A DNA stretch of 64,000 bases from Bacteroidia bacterium (GTDB lineage Bacteria; Bacteroidota; Bacteroidia; SpSt-205): NCBI GenBank assembly GCA_026003235.1, contig BPGW01000006.1, positions 62,001-126,000 on the forward strand, given 5' to 3'. The first letter of the stretch is position 1; each line of letters begins with the position of its first letter. The translations under genes and the position numbers were made by a program. This document shows, piece by piece, positions 18,463 to 28,636 of this stretch. Below the pieces are notes generated by a model. That model saw only the letters and a list, made by a program, of their open reading frames with translations, was not told the origin of the DNA and searched no databases.

Positions 18463-20601
18463 TTGGGTAGGTCTGATGGTTCGCTGGCCTGGGGGCAAGT
18501 CTGCGGCACGAGTACAATAGCGGGACGAGCGCGCTCACCTGCCGGTCAGGGCTTTTCAGGGGCGGCGTGCCGGGTTGGGCCCGATACCCTTTGCCGGCCG
18601 CACGCGCAGTATGTAATCCCTGTGGTGTTTCATGTAATCCATGGTGGCGGTTCGGATAGCCTGCCGCTCTCTGTGATCGAGGACCAGATGATGCGGCTTT
18701 TTGAGGATTACCGGTGGATTCCTGGGCGGTTGGGCTTCACGCCGAAAGGCACAGATATGGGGGGTAGAGTTTTCTCTGGCCACCATAGACCCCAATGGGC
18801 AGCCCACGACAGGGGGTCGTGTATTGGCGGTGGGGACGCTCCCCCCCTGAATTGGAGTTCGCCCGGGCTGTGTGTGGGGGATGAGAGCAGCGATGAAGGC
18901 GGCTACAGGCTGGCCCACGACAAGTACCTCAATATCTGGGTGGTGCCGGCTATATGTGGGTTCTCAGGTGACTGCTCGGACTGCTCGGGGCATCGCAGGC
19001 TATGCTTACTACCCTGACATAGGCCTGTCGGAACCTGTATGGGTCGGTTGTGGAGGCGCGTTTTATTGGGGGGCAGCTTACTGGACGGGGTGGGCGCACC
19101 CTCGTCCATGAGCTGGGGCATAACTTGGGCCTTGCTCATCCTTTTGAGGGGGGTGTGGTACGACGGATTGCACCACTTCGGGTGATGAAGTGTGCGACAC
19201 CCCGCCTACAGCCCAAGAGAACTTCTCCGTGAACCGCAAAACACCTGCGCCACCGACGGGCCTGACTTGCCCGATGACCCACGCAACTACATGGATTATG
19301 TGAGCGATGCGAGCATGAGCCATTTTACGGCTGGGCAGCGGCAACGGGCGGAGGGCTTTCTTTTGTGGGACGATCCTTATTCCAGTTTGTGGCCGCTCCA
19401 CCAGCCGGCCAACTTGCAAGCCACCGGTGCTGGGCCGTATGGTCGTCCCCGGGCAGCCTTTTGGGCAGAAGCTCGGCGCGTGCTGGTAGGCACACCGGTC
19501 CGGTTTCATGCGGTTACGGCGGGGAAGCCCCACCTTTTTCAGTGGGACTTTGGCGGAGGGGCGGCTGATGATCCGACCTCTCCGTGTCCGGTGGTGACTT
19601 TCCCGGCGGCAGGCAGCTACACGGTCCACGTCATCGTGCAGAACCTCAGCGGCCGCCGCGATACTTTCGTGCAAGCTCATACCATCTCGGTGGAAGGACA
19701 CGATATGGCCCTTTGCCGCTGCGCGAGAGCTGGGAAGGGCCTACTTTTCCCCCACCAGGCTTCTCCATTGAAAAACCTCGATGCCGGACAGGGCGGCAGC
19801 CGCACCTGGGAACGGTGGCGATGGTACAATGGCCCTCCCGCAGGAGCCTATGGTCAGTCCATGTATACGGTCCGGCTGGCTTTCTTCAATTATGGCGCGT
19901 ATGGGGAAAGAGATTACCTCGTCACGCCGGCGTTGGACCTGCGGGTGGATAGCAACTACCATGTCCAGTTGCGGTTTGCGGTCAGTTATGCGTGTCTGGA
20001 ATGGGGCAGCACCACTTCTTACCCTCTTGAATACGCCGACACCCTTCGGGTGTGGGCTTCGCTGGATGGAGGCGGCCGCTGGGAACTCCTTACGAAAAGG
20101 GCGGGCGCGCCTTGGAGCACTTACCCTGGAGGGTGTGTAGTCCGCTCAGGTTCGCTTTCTGGGGCTGCCCACTTGCCCGATCCGGCTTTGTGGCGCACCG
20201 ATACGGTGAGTCTGGATGCTTATCGGGGGGTGCGTGGCCTTCGTCTGCGCTTTGAAGGCCAATCCGGTTGGGGTAATCACCTCTACTTGGATAGCCTCGT
20301 GGTAGATACCCTGCGTGACACGACCCGCTCCTCCATGACAGCGCTTTCCCGAGAAACGCCTTTTTCGCTCAAGGGGGGCTCAGGCGGTGCCTGGGTGGAG
20401 CTGAATCGTCCTCAGTGGCTCTTTTGGAAGCTGTACACGGCGGCCGGTGAGGAGGTGACCAGCGACCTCAGCTGGTTTGGCCCGGGTAGACAGGCTCTGC
20501 CTCTGCCTCCTCTCCCCGCAGGGGTCTATTTTCTCCAGGTCCTGTCAGAAGAGGGTGACCAGGCCTCGCTGCGCCTCTGGGTAGGGGAAGGTTCGCCGTA
20601 A
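18463..20601 (+). CDS. Secreted M43 (cytophagalysin/pappalysin-like) metalloprotease with PKD and T9SS domains, copy 1 (frameshifted)
   Basis: Catalytic domain: YVIPVVFHVIHGGG, IEDQMMRLFEDYRW, NIWVVPAI, and the zinc motif HELGHNLGLAH near 19110 (HExxHxxGxxH), with the Met-turn region RNYMDYVSDASMSHF near 19290. A PKD-like domain follows (TPVRFHAVTAG, FQWDFGGG, FPAAGSYTVHVIVQN), then a jelly-roll-like module (NSSMYTVRL region to LRLRFEGQSGWGNHLYLDSL) and a C-terminal sorting domain (LPPLPAGVYFLQVLSEEG) of the type IX secretion kind. Frame changes lie upstream of 19190; the start and signal peptide are not resolved (ATG at 18476 is an alternative). Part of a tandem pair. Confidence 0.82.
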
Positions 20602-20605
20602 AGTG

Positions 20606-20613
20606 TATCTTTG
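20606..20613 (+). promoter_or_regulatory. -7 promoter octamer
   Basis: TATCTTTG, 4 bases before the ATG of the second M43 protease, so the two tandem proteases have separate promoters. Confidence 0.65.
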
Positions 20614-20617
20614 CCTT

Positions 20618-22803
20618 ATGCGAGCCTCTCTGCTTGGGCTGGCGGCCCTCGTAGTGGCGCAGGAGTCTTGTGCGGCCTGGACTCTACGAGCGCCTCCTTG
20701 CAAAGCAGTACCCCGACCTGCACCTTCGTCAGCTCCTCTTGGAAGCTGCGATGCCGGGTGGTGGAAAACCAGCGCCTTCAGTATACGGAAATGGGCTGAC
20801 GCCCAGCCGGTACATCGTCCCTGTGGGTCTTTCACGTGGTGTACTCCAGCAGTTCGGATAGCATCCCCTTTTCTCGATCTGGGGGCAGATGCTGCGGCTT
20901 TTTGAGGATTATCGGCGTGTGCCTGAGACGGGCGGGGTATGCTGGGGCGGGGGTGGATACCGGAGATTGAGTTTTCGCTGGCTACGAAGGACCCTTCTGG
21001 TAACCCTACTACGGGGGTGGTGTACTGGCGTTACGATCAGCCGCGCTGAACTGGACGAGCCGGAACTTTTGCCGGGAGACCCAAGACTATGACATGAAGC
21101 AAGCCACGGCCTGGGACCGCACCAAGTACCTCAACATCTGGGTCGTGCCCCGCTTGTGTGTCGCGCCCAGCGGAGAGTTCTACCTGCAGTAGCAGTAACT
21201 GTGGGGTCGGTGGCCGGCTACGCTTACTTCCCCTCCTCGCCGGCCTCGGTGTACGGCGCGGTAATTGGCTCGGGACTATTTCTGGGGTTCGGGGCTCAGC
21301 CGTAGCATTCGTACCACCGTCCACGAAGTAGGACATAACCTCAATCTCTACCATCCTTTTCAGGATGGGTGCGGGAGCTCTAATTGCGCTACGTCGGGGG
21401 GATAGGTTTGCGATACCCCTCCCACGGCGCAGAATAACTTTTCGGTTCGGCGGCAGAACACCTGCACCACCGATTTTCCGGATCGGCCTGACAACCCCCG
21501 CAACTACATGGACTATGTGAATGATGTGGATATGAGCTATTTCACGATGGGCAGCGAGCGCGAGCGTGGGCTGCGATCAATTCTACTGCTTCTCGCCTTT
21601 ACCCGCTTACGCGGCCTGCGAATCAACGCCGTCACTGGAACGGGGACCTTATGGGTATGTGAAAGCGTATTTTTCGGCCCGGCCCCGCGTGGGTTGTGTG
21701 GGGAAGCCGGTTCACTTCTACAGTTATAGTATGGGCATGCCTACGCTCCATCAGTGGGACTTCAGCGGGGGTACGCCTGACGGACCCTACCGCTTCCTGT
21801 CCGCAGGTGATCTTTTCGCAAGCGGGCACGTACGATGTGCGCCTGATCGTAGGAAAATCTCAGTGGTCGCCCGTGACACCCTGCTCAAGCCAGGGTATAT
21901 CCAGGTGCTGGATACGGTTTATCAGCTGCCTTACCGGGAAGGTTTTGAGGGGGCGACTTTCCCCCCCGCGCATACCTGGATAGACAACCCAGACGGAAAC
22001 CGTACTTGGGGACCGTTTTTCGCCAGTACCAGTCCTCCCCGAGGGGCTTTTGGGGCTTCGCCGACCAGCATACGCCTTCTCTTTTATAACTACAGTCGCT
22101 ACCAGGAAAAAGATAGCTGGAATCTGCGCTCCGCTGGATCTGAGCCCCTATACAGACCCGAACCTCTCGGTTGTTTTGCGCTTCTCCTGGGCTTATGCGT
22201 GTCTGGAATATGAAAATACTTCCGCGAATCCTCCCCCTTACCTACTTGATTATGTGGATAGCCTGCGAGTCTATATTTCCACGGACTGCGGTGCAAGCTG
22301 GACGCTGTCTGTGGGAGAAAGGTGGGCGCGATCTGGCTACCCATCCAGACGGCTGCCTGACTACGCTCACTTCTTTTCTGCCTACGAACGCTCAATGGAC
22401 AAGGGATAGCCTGTCTTTGGACGCTTACAAGGGGCTTTCTCCTGTCAAGTTGCGCTTTGAGGCGGTGTCAGGCTGGGGGAATAACCTTTTCCTGGATGAC
22501 ATTGAAGTGGATACCGTGCGCCGTAACAACTACTCCTTTGAGGGCTCAGACCCCGCTGGTTGAAATGTACGCAGCGCCACCTGACTTATATGTGTACACT
22601 TCGCAGCCGCTTGAGGGGGTGCGATGGGTGATGTATGATGCCCTGGGGCGGGAAGTGCATCGGCAAGCTGTGGGATGGCTGAGTGCAGGTCACCACCGAT
22701 GGGCCTTACCTGCGGGTCTGCCAGCCGGAGGGTATGATGTCGTGCGTCTGGAGAGTGTAACCGGTGTAGGGCGAACCCTGCGTTATTGGCAGGGCCTCCT
22801 TGA
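20618..22803 (+). CDS. Secreted M43 metalloprotease, copy 2, altered zinc motif (frameshifted)
   Basis: Signal peptide MRASLLGLAALVVAQ. Same layout as copy 1: GLYERLLAKQYPDLHLRQLL (propeptide), FEDYRRVPETGG, YLNIWVVPRLCVAPSGEFY, zinc motif HEVGHNLNLYH near 21330, CDTPPTAQNNFSV, RNYMDYVNDVDMSYF, PKD-like (HQWDFSGGTPDG), jelly-roll-like module (KLRFEAVSGWGNNLFLDDIE) and C-terminal sorting domain (LPAGLPAGGYDVVRLESV). The family Gly in HExxHxxGxxH is Asn here; all three zinc His and the Glu remain. Many frame changes. The stop is placed at 22803 where a TTG start for the next gene overlaps, but the last frame is open further. Confidence 0.78.
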
Positions 22804-23458
22804 CAGAGCGGTGGTGGCGGCTTCCAACCTGGCTTCAGGCGGCGGTAGGTGCTTACATGCCTCCTCGCAGGGAAGGGGAACGCGTATTCTATCTAACCTT
22901 TGATGACGGCCCGGCAGGGGCTCTTACGCTGGAGCTTCTGCATCTTTTGGAAGCGTGGGGGTGGCAGGCGACTTTTTTCTGGGTGTGGAGCGCCTATCAG
23001 GAAGCCTGGGGGTGAACCTCTTGCCACCAAGCTAAGGGCGGGAAGGCACTCGGTGGGGCCTTCATGGAGAGCAGCATCTGAGTCCTTGGCGGTTAGGCCG
23101 CAAAGCGCATCAAGTGGCCCTCCTGAGGGCCTGGCGATGCTGGGAAAAGGCAGGGATGCCGCTGGTTCCCTATTATAGACCGCCCTATGGACATGGATGC
23201 AGCTGGGCCGTGCCTCGGGGGTTTCGGTGGGGTGCTGTGGGACCTGATGCCCTACGATTATCTACCCGACTGCAGGTGGGTAGATCCGCTTTCTGAGAAG
23301 GCTGCGTTCAGGAGGACGTGGTCGTGCTACACGAGCGGCGGTATAACCTCAGCGCCTGGGTCCGATTTTTCCAGCTGGCCGCTTGCGAGGGGTGGAGGGC
23401 GGAAGCACTACCTCCGGTGGGGGCGGCACCGAAGGTGGAATCAGTTCAGCTGCTATGA
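22800..23458 (+). CDS. Polysaccharide deacetylase (NodB homology, CE4) (frameshifted)
   Basis: CE4 motifs: motif 1 VFYLTFDDGP near 22890 (catalytic base and metal Asp), an SxH-type GGHSVGLHG region near 23050, and RPPYGH near 23185. Ends VVVLHERRYNLSAWVRFFQL and a TGA at 23456-23458. It would remove N-acetyl groups from peptidoglycan or another glycan. About 215 residues, the short Bacteroidota form. Frame changes near 22990, 23035, 23060, 23190 and 23320. A TTG start is assumed; translation may be coupled to the protease gene. Ends against the convergent transglycosylase gene. Confidence 0.75.
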
Positions 23459-24745
23459 CTGGGCGTTCAAAACGAGGCGCCATGTAGAGAAGCACAGGTA
23501 AGTATTCCGGCTTCCAGGTTGTGCCGTCAAGGTAAACGCCCCACGCTTCCACGGCTTTCTGGGTCGGGTTTCTGATTCGTACCGGATCTTGAGTAGCATA
23601 CCCGGCTTCACTCGATACCCCCAGAGTTGATTCCAGCGGAGGAGCTGGTAGGGTGAGATGCGGGTAAGTGCGGGCGATGCTATAGAGGGTTTCGCCGGGA
23701 CGCACCGCATGCCAGAAGTAGCTCCGGCTTGCACTGCGGGTGGCGTAAGCTACGGCTTGCCGGGGGGGGGGGCTTCACCCTGTAGGAGGCGATCGCGCAC
23801 CTGGGCTACTTCGTAGGCGCTTACAGAGGGAACGATCAGCGTATAGTCGGCTGGGATCCAGTCAGAACGCAGTTCGGCGTTGTAAAAACCGTAGCCAGCT
23901 TAGGGGTACCCCTGCCTGCGCCGCTACATAGCTGAGCCGAGTGCGCAGGGGGAAAAAAACCGTATCGGTTTCCCGAGGGATATCTGGATAGATAGGCTGG
24001 ATGCCATGGGCAGAGGCGTAGTTCATCACATAGCACGCAGCCACGAAGGCTGGGACGTACCCTCGCGTCTCAAGGGGCAGAAGAGGAGCGATTTCCCAGT
24101 AGTTGGTGCGCCCCACCGGAGGCCTTGATAGCCCGCAGCACACGGCCTGTCCCACAGTTGTAGGCGGCGATCACCAACAGCCAGTCACCCAGGATCTGAT
24201 AGCTATCCCGCAGGTAGCGTGCCGCGGCGTGGGTGGCTTTGACGAGGTTGTACCGCTCATCTATGATGCGGTCTACGCGTAGCCCATACAGCCGAGCTGT
24301 ACTCGGGATGAATTGCCAGATACCTGCGGCCAGCCATGGGCGAAAGAGCTTCAGGTACCAGCGCACTCTCAATCACGGTCAGGTATTTTAGTTCTGGAGG
24401 TAGCCCATACGAGGTCAGAATCGGTTCAATGATAGGGAAGTAGTAGTCAGCCAAGCCCAGAAGCCGTGCCGTGAGCACCGATTCCTGAAAGAGGTAAAGC
24501 CGGATGAATTGCAGGGTCACTGAGTTCAGCTCTAAGGGAATCGTGGTTTGCAAAGCTTGTAACCGTTCTTCGTACACTTCTGGGGGCACTTCTATAGGGG
24601 ACGGCGTGACAGGAGGGGTCTCGCCGCCTTCCCGTGTCCAAGCCAGATAGGCTTTGAGGAGGCTATCCATGCGTGCGATGCGAGCAGGCCAGGTTTGGGC
24701 TCCTACCAGGGTTACCAGGCTAAGAAGGCTTAGGGTCCAGCGCAT
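23349..24745 (-). CDS. Membrane-bound lytic transglycosylase (MltD-like) with LysM (frameshifted)
   Basis: Signal peptide MRWTLSLLSLVTLVGAQ. SLT domain: PPELKYLTVIESALVPEA with the catalytic Glu (IES), AAGIWQFIPSTARLYGL, AARYLRDSYQ, VIAAYNCGTGRVLRAI. Then ETRGYVPAFVAACYVMN (typical of MltD) and at least one LysM (RPGETLYSIARTY, QLLRWNQLWG, VKPGMLLKI). It cleaves the glycan strands of murein. Frame changes near 24365, 24120, 23895, 23780 and 23640. The C-terminus is uncertain; an alternative frame stops at 23453, which would remove most of the overlap with the deacetylase gene. Confidence 0.8.
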
Positions 24746-26129
24746 AAGCGGCGTCAAATAGGCGATTTTCTGCGTAGAGAGGCCCCATCACCTGGAGGCC
24801 TACAGGTAGACCTTCGGGGGTTTGGCCTATAGGGATTTGGAGGGGCGGGATGGCCTGTAAGGTTCGCGTACACCGTGAGCAGGTCCGATAGGTACATCTG
24901 GATGGGATCCGCTGTCTTTTCGCCCAATCGGAAAGGCGGGGTGGCGCTGGTGGGCAAGACGAGGAGGTCATACCGCTCCCACAGCTCCTCTGTGAAGCGA
25001 TACAAAAGCCCGCGTACTTTTTGGGCCTGGGTGTAATACGCTTCGGCGTAGCCGGCCGACAACACAAAAGTGCCCAGCAGGATGCGCCGCTTGACCTCTC
25101 GGCCAAACCCCTCACTGCGGGAGCGGGCGTAGAGTTCAGCTAAGGTGTGGGCGTGGGGGGTTCGGTAGCCGTAACGCACGCCATCGTAGCGGGCGAGGTT
25201 AGAGGAAGCCTCCGCCGTGGTGAGGATGTAATAAGTGGGAATCAGATAATCCCAATAGGGGAAATCTACCGGTTCTACTGCGATGCCTTGGGCTGAGAGG
25301 TTTTGGAGGCGAGCTTGGATGAGGTCGGCTACGGCACCACTCACGCCGGTGGGCATAAGTAAGGCCCATCGCTTCGGTGGGGCTTTGCGCTGGTAGGGCT
25401 CCACGGCCTCGGTCGCTGTCGTAGGGTCTTTTTCGTCCCACCCCGCTATGACCTGATACACGGCAATCAAATCTTCCAGAACGGGGGCTATCGGACCTAT
25501 CTGGTCAAAGGAGGAAGCATAGGCAATGAGCCCATAACGGGAGACTCGGCCGTAGGTGGGCTTGAGGCCATACAGGCCGCAGAAGGCGGCGGGCTGCCGG
25601 ATGGATCCTCCTGTATCGCTTCCCAGGGCTACATGACAGAACCCTGCTGCGGCAGCGGCGGCCGATCCGCCCGAAGAGCCCCCAGGTACATACCCTTCCA
25701 AGAAGGGATGTTGCACAGGCCCGAAGGCGGAGTTTTCGTTGGAGGAGCCCATGGCAAATTCGTCGCAGTTGGCCCGGCCCACGCAGATAGCCCCAGCCGC
25801 CTCAAGCCTTTTGGATCACCGTCGCATCGTATGGAGACACAAAGCCCTCCAAGATCCGAGAGGCGGCACTCAAACGATGGCCTGCTACCGCAATGTTGTC
25901 TTTGTGTACATACAACAGCCCAGCCAGCGGAGGTAATTCCTTGCCCTGCTGCTTTGAGCGGTCCAGTTGGCGGGCCGCTTCCAGCGCTTCGTCTGCGTAG
26001 ACTTCAAGCAGGGCGTTGAGGCGGGCGTTTTGCTGGGCAATGCGCTCCAGTACGGCTTGGGTAGCCGTTTCAAAGGTGGCCTCGCCCCGCTCCACGGCAG
26101 AGCGCAGTGCGGCGTAAGGGGCCGCTCAT
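24720..26129 (-). CDS. gatA: Glutamyl-tRNA(Gln)/aspartyl-tRNA(Asn) amidotransferase subunit A (frameshifted)
   Basis: Amidase-signature enzyme that supplies ammonia for transamidation of mischarged tRNA. Catalytic Lys in YVHKDNIAV, Ser-cis-Ser triad in GGSSGGSAAAAA and GSDTGGSIRQPAA, GLYGLKPTYGRVSRYGLIAY (GatA-specific), and C-terminal PEGLPVGLQVMGPLYAENRL. About 468 residues. Frame changes near 25800, 24860 and at the start: removing one G from ATGAGCGGCCCC gives MSAPYAALRSAVERGEATFE, a normal GatA N-terminus. The start overlaps the probable stop of tatA. gatB/gatC are not in the window. Confidence 0.9.
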
Positions 26130-26318
26130 TCCAAGGTCTTTTCAGAGGGGGGGGGTGTGAGACTGCGAAGGGTTTTGCCGCTCCCCGCGCATCGCTTCGC
26201 GAAACTCCCGAATGCTGCTACCCAGCCCCCGGGCCAGCTCCGGAAGCTTGCGACCTCCAAATAGCAGGAGGAGGACGGCAAAAATGAGTATCCACTCCCC
26301 GTATCCGAGCCCAAACAT
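26126..26318 (-). CDS. tatA: Twin-arginine translocase subunit TatA/E
   Basis: Small pore-forming subunit of the Tat system. Reads MFGLGYGEWILIFAVLLLLF, then GGRKLPELARGLGSSIREFR and a polar tail: one membrane helix, FG-type hinge, amphipathic helix. In the sequence as given the frame stops at 26142 after a run of eight Cs; one base less or more in that run gives a tail ending SEKTLE with its TGA overlapping the gatA ATG (ATGA), which is the likelier original. TATCTTTG lies 4 bases before the ATG. Only 26 bases separate it from the divergent nspC start. Confidence 0.85.
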
Positions 26319-26322
26319 GCGT

Positions 26323-26330
26323 CAAAGATA
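26323..26330 (-). promoter_or_regulatory. -7 promoter octamer for tatA-gatA-transglycosylase
   Basis: TATCTTTG on the minus strand, 4 bases before the tatA ATG. Confidence 0.65.
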
Positions 26331-26332
26331 CG

Positions 26333-26340
26333 CACTTTTG
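26333..26340 (+). promoter_or_regulatory. -7-like octamer for nspC (one mismatch)
   Basis: CACTTTTG, 4 bases before the nspC ATG. It differs from TAnnTTTG at the first base and almost touches the tatA octamer on the other strand. Confidence 0.4.
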
Positions 26341-26344
26341 CGCC

Positions 26345-27468
26345 ATGTTGCCTTCGCCGGCTTTTGTGATAGAGCAAGCGCGCGTGCAAGCCAATCTGGC
26401 CATCCTGCGTGCCGTAAAAGAAGCCGCTGACCTGCAGCTTTTGCTGGCGCTGAAAGGGTTTGCATTACCTGCTGTATTGCCAGACTTGCTGAAGGTAGCG
26501 GATGGGGGTCGCAGCCAGCTCGCTGAATGAAGCGCGGCTCGCTGCTTCTGTCACGCCCAAGCCCATTCATCTCTTTGCGCCCGCTTATCGGCCTGCTGAA
26601 GTGCCCGAACTGGCCGCTCTCGCAGGGCATTGGGTCTTCAATAGCCTTTCTGCTTATGAAAGGTGGGCTCCTCAGGTGCCCCTCGTCGGCAGAAATAGGT
26701 CTGCGCGTTAACCCCCATTACGGTTTTGCGGCCACTCCTCTCTACAATCCGGGAAGGCCTGGCTCGCGTTTGGGGGTGCCCCCTTCGCTTGGTAGGGGGC
26801 CTCTGCCCCAGCGTATCACCGGCCTGCATGTCCATACCCTCTGCGAAGCAGGCCCCGAGGCGCTTGAAGCCCTTATAGAAGCCCTTTTAGCCCAATTCGG
26901 CCCCTGGTTGACCCAAGTAAAGTGGCTCAATTTAGGGGGGGGACACCTCCTTACCCGGGCTGATTACGATCGGGCCCGCTTTGTGGAGGCGATTCACCGG
27001 CTGCGCAGGCGCTTGCCTAACCTCCAGACGATTTACATAGAACCCAGCGCGGCCTTCGTATGGGAAGCTGGCTACCTCCTGGCCGAAGTGCTTGATATCA
27101 CGGAGGCGGAAGGGCGCTCATGGGCGCTCTTGGATGTGTCTTTCACGGCGCACATGCCCGATACGCTGGAAATGCCTTACAAGCCCCTCGTTCGCGAGGC
27201 GCTGCCGGAGCTAAACCCTCGTTACCCCACCTACTGGCTGGGAGGCAGTACCTGCCTGGCCGGGGATGAAATGGGACCTTATAGCTTTCCCCAGCCCCTC
27301 CAGGTGGGGCAGCGTATCACTTTTCACGACATGGCCCACTACACCTTCGTCAAGACGACTTTCTTCAATGGGGTAGCCCATCCTGCGCTGGTTGTCCAGG
27401 AGCCCCAAGGCTACCGAATCGTCAAAGTATTTGGCTTTGAAGACTATCGGCGTCGCTTGAGTGAGTAA
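26345..27468 (+). CDS. nspC: Carboxynorspermidine/carboxyspermidine decarboxylase (frameshifted)
   Basis: PLP-dependent fold III decarboxylase that makes norspermidine or spermidine. PLP Lys in LLALKGFALP near residue 38; HPHYGF region (RVNPHYGFAA), LPQRITGLHVHTLCE, GGGHLLTRADYD, EPSAAFVWEAGYL, CLAGDEMGPYSF (substrate Cys-Asp) and TFVKTTFFNGVAHPA. About 375 residues. Frame changes near 26510 and 26690. The product is likely used as a polyamine, common in thermophiles. Converges on the dead dihydroorotase gene with about 47 bases of overlap. Confidence 0.88.
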
Positions 27469-28636
27469 GCAGGCCTACCACTTCCAAGGTGGAGGTGAAG
27501 CCTTCCCAGGGCGGGGGAAGGGGGCGGGGCGTTTCGTGCAGGCGCACCAGGGTAAAAGCTAAGGGAGCCCCCCTTTCTACCCGGACGGGCGGCAGCCCTA
27601 AGAACCGTCGGGGCCGGTGTGCCCACCCCTGAACCAGCCGACTTAGGCCCCACTTCTCGGGGTAGCGAGCTTTGAGCGCTTCCCACACAAGCGGAAGGGC
27701 ATAAGGCCAGGTAGGCTGACCCGGCTTAGCGGCGGCCCATTCGCACTGCTTTTCCTCCAGGGGCAGTTGGATATGCCCTGAAGCAAGCCCTACCCATCCT
27801 CCTTGTACGGTGGCGGCCTGTAGAGCGGCTTGATCCGCCGCCGGCCGGAGAGGAGGATGCACTTTCCAGAAAGCGTCGTAGGTCAAGAGCTTTTCGGCGG
27901 AGGCTATCAGGTAAGGCACAGCCGTGAAGCTGGGCAAGGAAAGGCTTTGGCTGAGGGAGTAGCCTTGAGCGGTGGTGAGGGGGCCCACTACCACAGCACC
28001 TCCTTCGCGTCGGTGCAGCGCAGCTATCAGGTGCAAGGCGATGAGTTCGGCTTCTGGGGGAATCCCTTGCCAGCCGGCCAAAGCCAGCGCTTCGGCTTCG
28101 GGCACGCCCTCTTCTCCAGGCAGGCTATCCCAATAAGGAAGAAGAAACACCGGTCCTCCGAGGTACCGTAGATAGGGCAGGGCTTGGTAGAGGGTGCGCC
28201 AAGGCATGGGCTGGCGAGGGGGCAGCGCCCATCCAAAGGCCCCTTCTGCGCGCAAGCTCTCCACGGGAGCGAGGGTTCCATCGGGCAGGGCCCAGCTGGC
28301 CAGCAGGTGAAATCGGACAGGGCTCTCTTGGAGAGCCTGGCGTACCAGGGCCAAGGTTTCGGGTTCAGCCCATCCTTCCCATCCGCCCAGCAGTACGTCC
28401 GTAAAGCCGCCTTGACGGGCTGTGTGGATGAGGTGCTCTGGCTTCTCGTGGGGTTTGTGGGGATAGCTTGTCCAGGCCTGCAGGTCTACCCCCCCAGGCA
28501 AAAGGTAAACCTGGGCAGAAGCATCCACCGCCTGAATCTCAGCAAGGCGGTTCTCAGAGATGGTTAGCTCCACGACCTGGCGGTGCCAGCGAGAGGCCGG
28601 GTCTACGACGAAGAGAGGGCCGAGCTTTCTTTCCAT
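27422..28636 (-). CDS. Dihydroorotase-like protein lacking metal ligands (PyrC pseudo-enzyme)
   Basis: About 404 residues with the amidohydrolase layout of dihydroorotase: LPGGVDLQAW near residue 46, ARQGGFTDVLLGG, GIPPEAELIALHLIAALH, KVHPPLRPAADQAALQ, LPLEEKQCEWAAAKPGQPTW. The metal and catalytic residues are gone: DxHxH is DLQAW, the HxST loop is VVGPLTTAQ, TPHHL is LTYDAFW, and IATDHAPH is LASGHIQL. So it cannot be a standard dihydroorotase; PyrX of bacterial ATCase complexes is a known inactive relative. Start ATG at 28636 lies inside rsmA (34-base overlap). The C-terminus overlaps nspC. Confidence 0.75.
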   Translation of the reverse strand: MERKLGPLFVVDPASRWHRQVVELTISENRLAEIQAVDASAQVYLLPGGVDLQAWTSYPHKPHEKPEHLIHTARQGGFTDVLLGGWEGWAEPETLALVRQALQESPVRFHLLASWALPDGTLAPVESLRAEGAFGWALPPRQPMPWRTLYQALPYLRYLGGPVFLLPYWDSLPGEEGVPEAEALALAGWQGIPPEAELIALHLIAALHRREGGAVVVGPLTTAQGYSLSQSLSLPSFTAVPYLIASAEKLLTYDAFWKVHPPLRPAADQAALQAATVQGGWVGLASGHIQLPLEEKQCEWAAAKPGQPTWPYALPLVWEALKARYPEKWGLSRLVQGWAHRPRRFLGLPPVRVERGAPLAFTLVRLHETPRPLPPPWEGFTSTLEVVGLLTHSSDADSLQSQIL

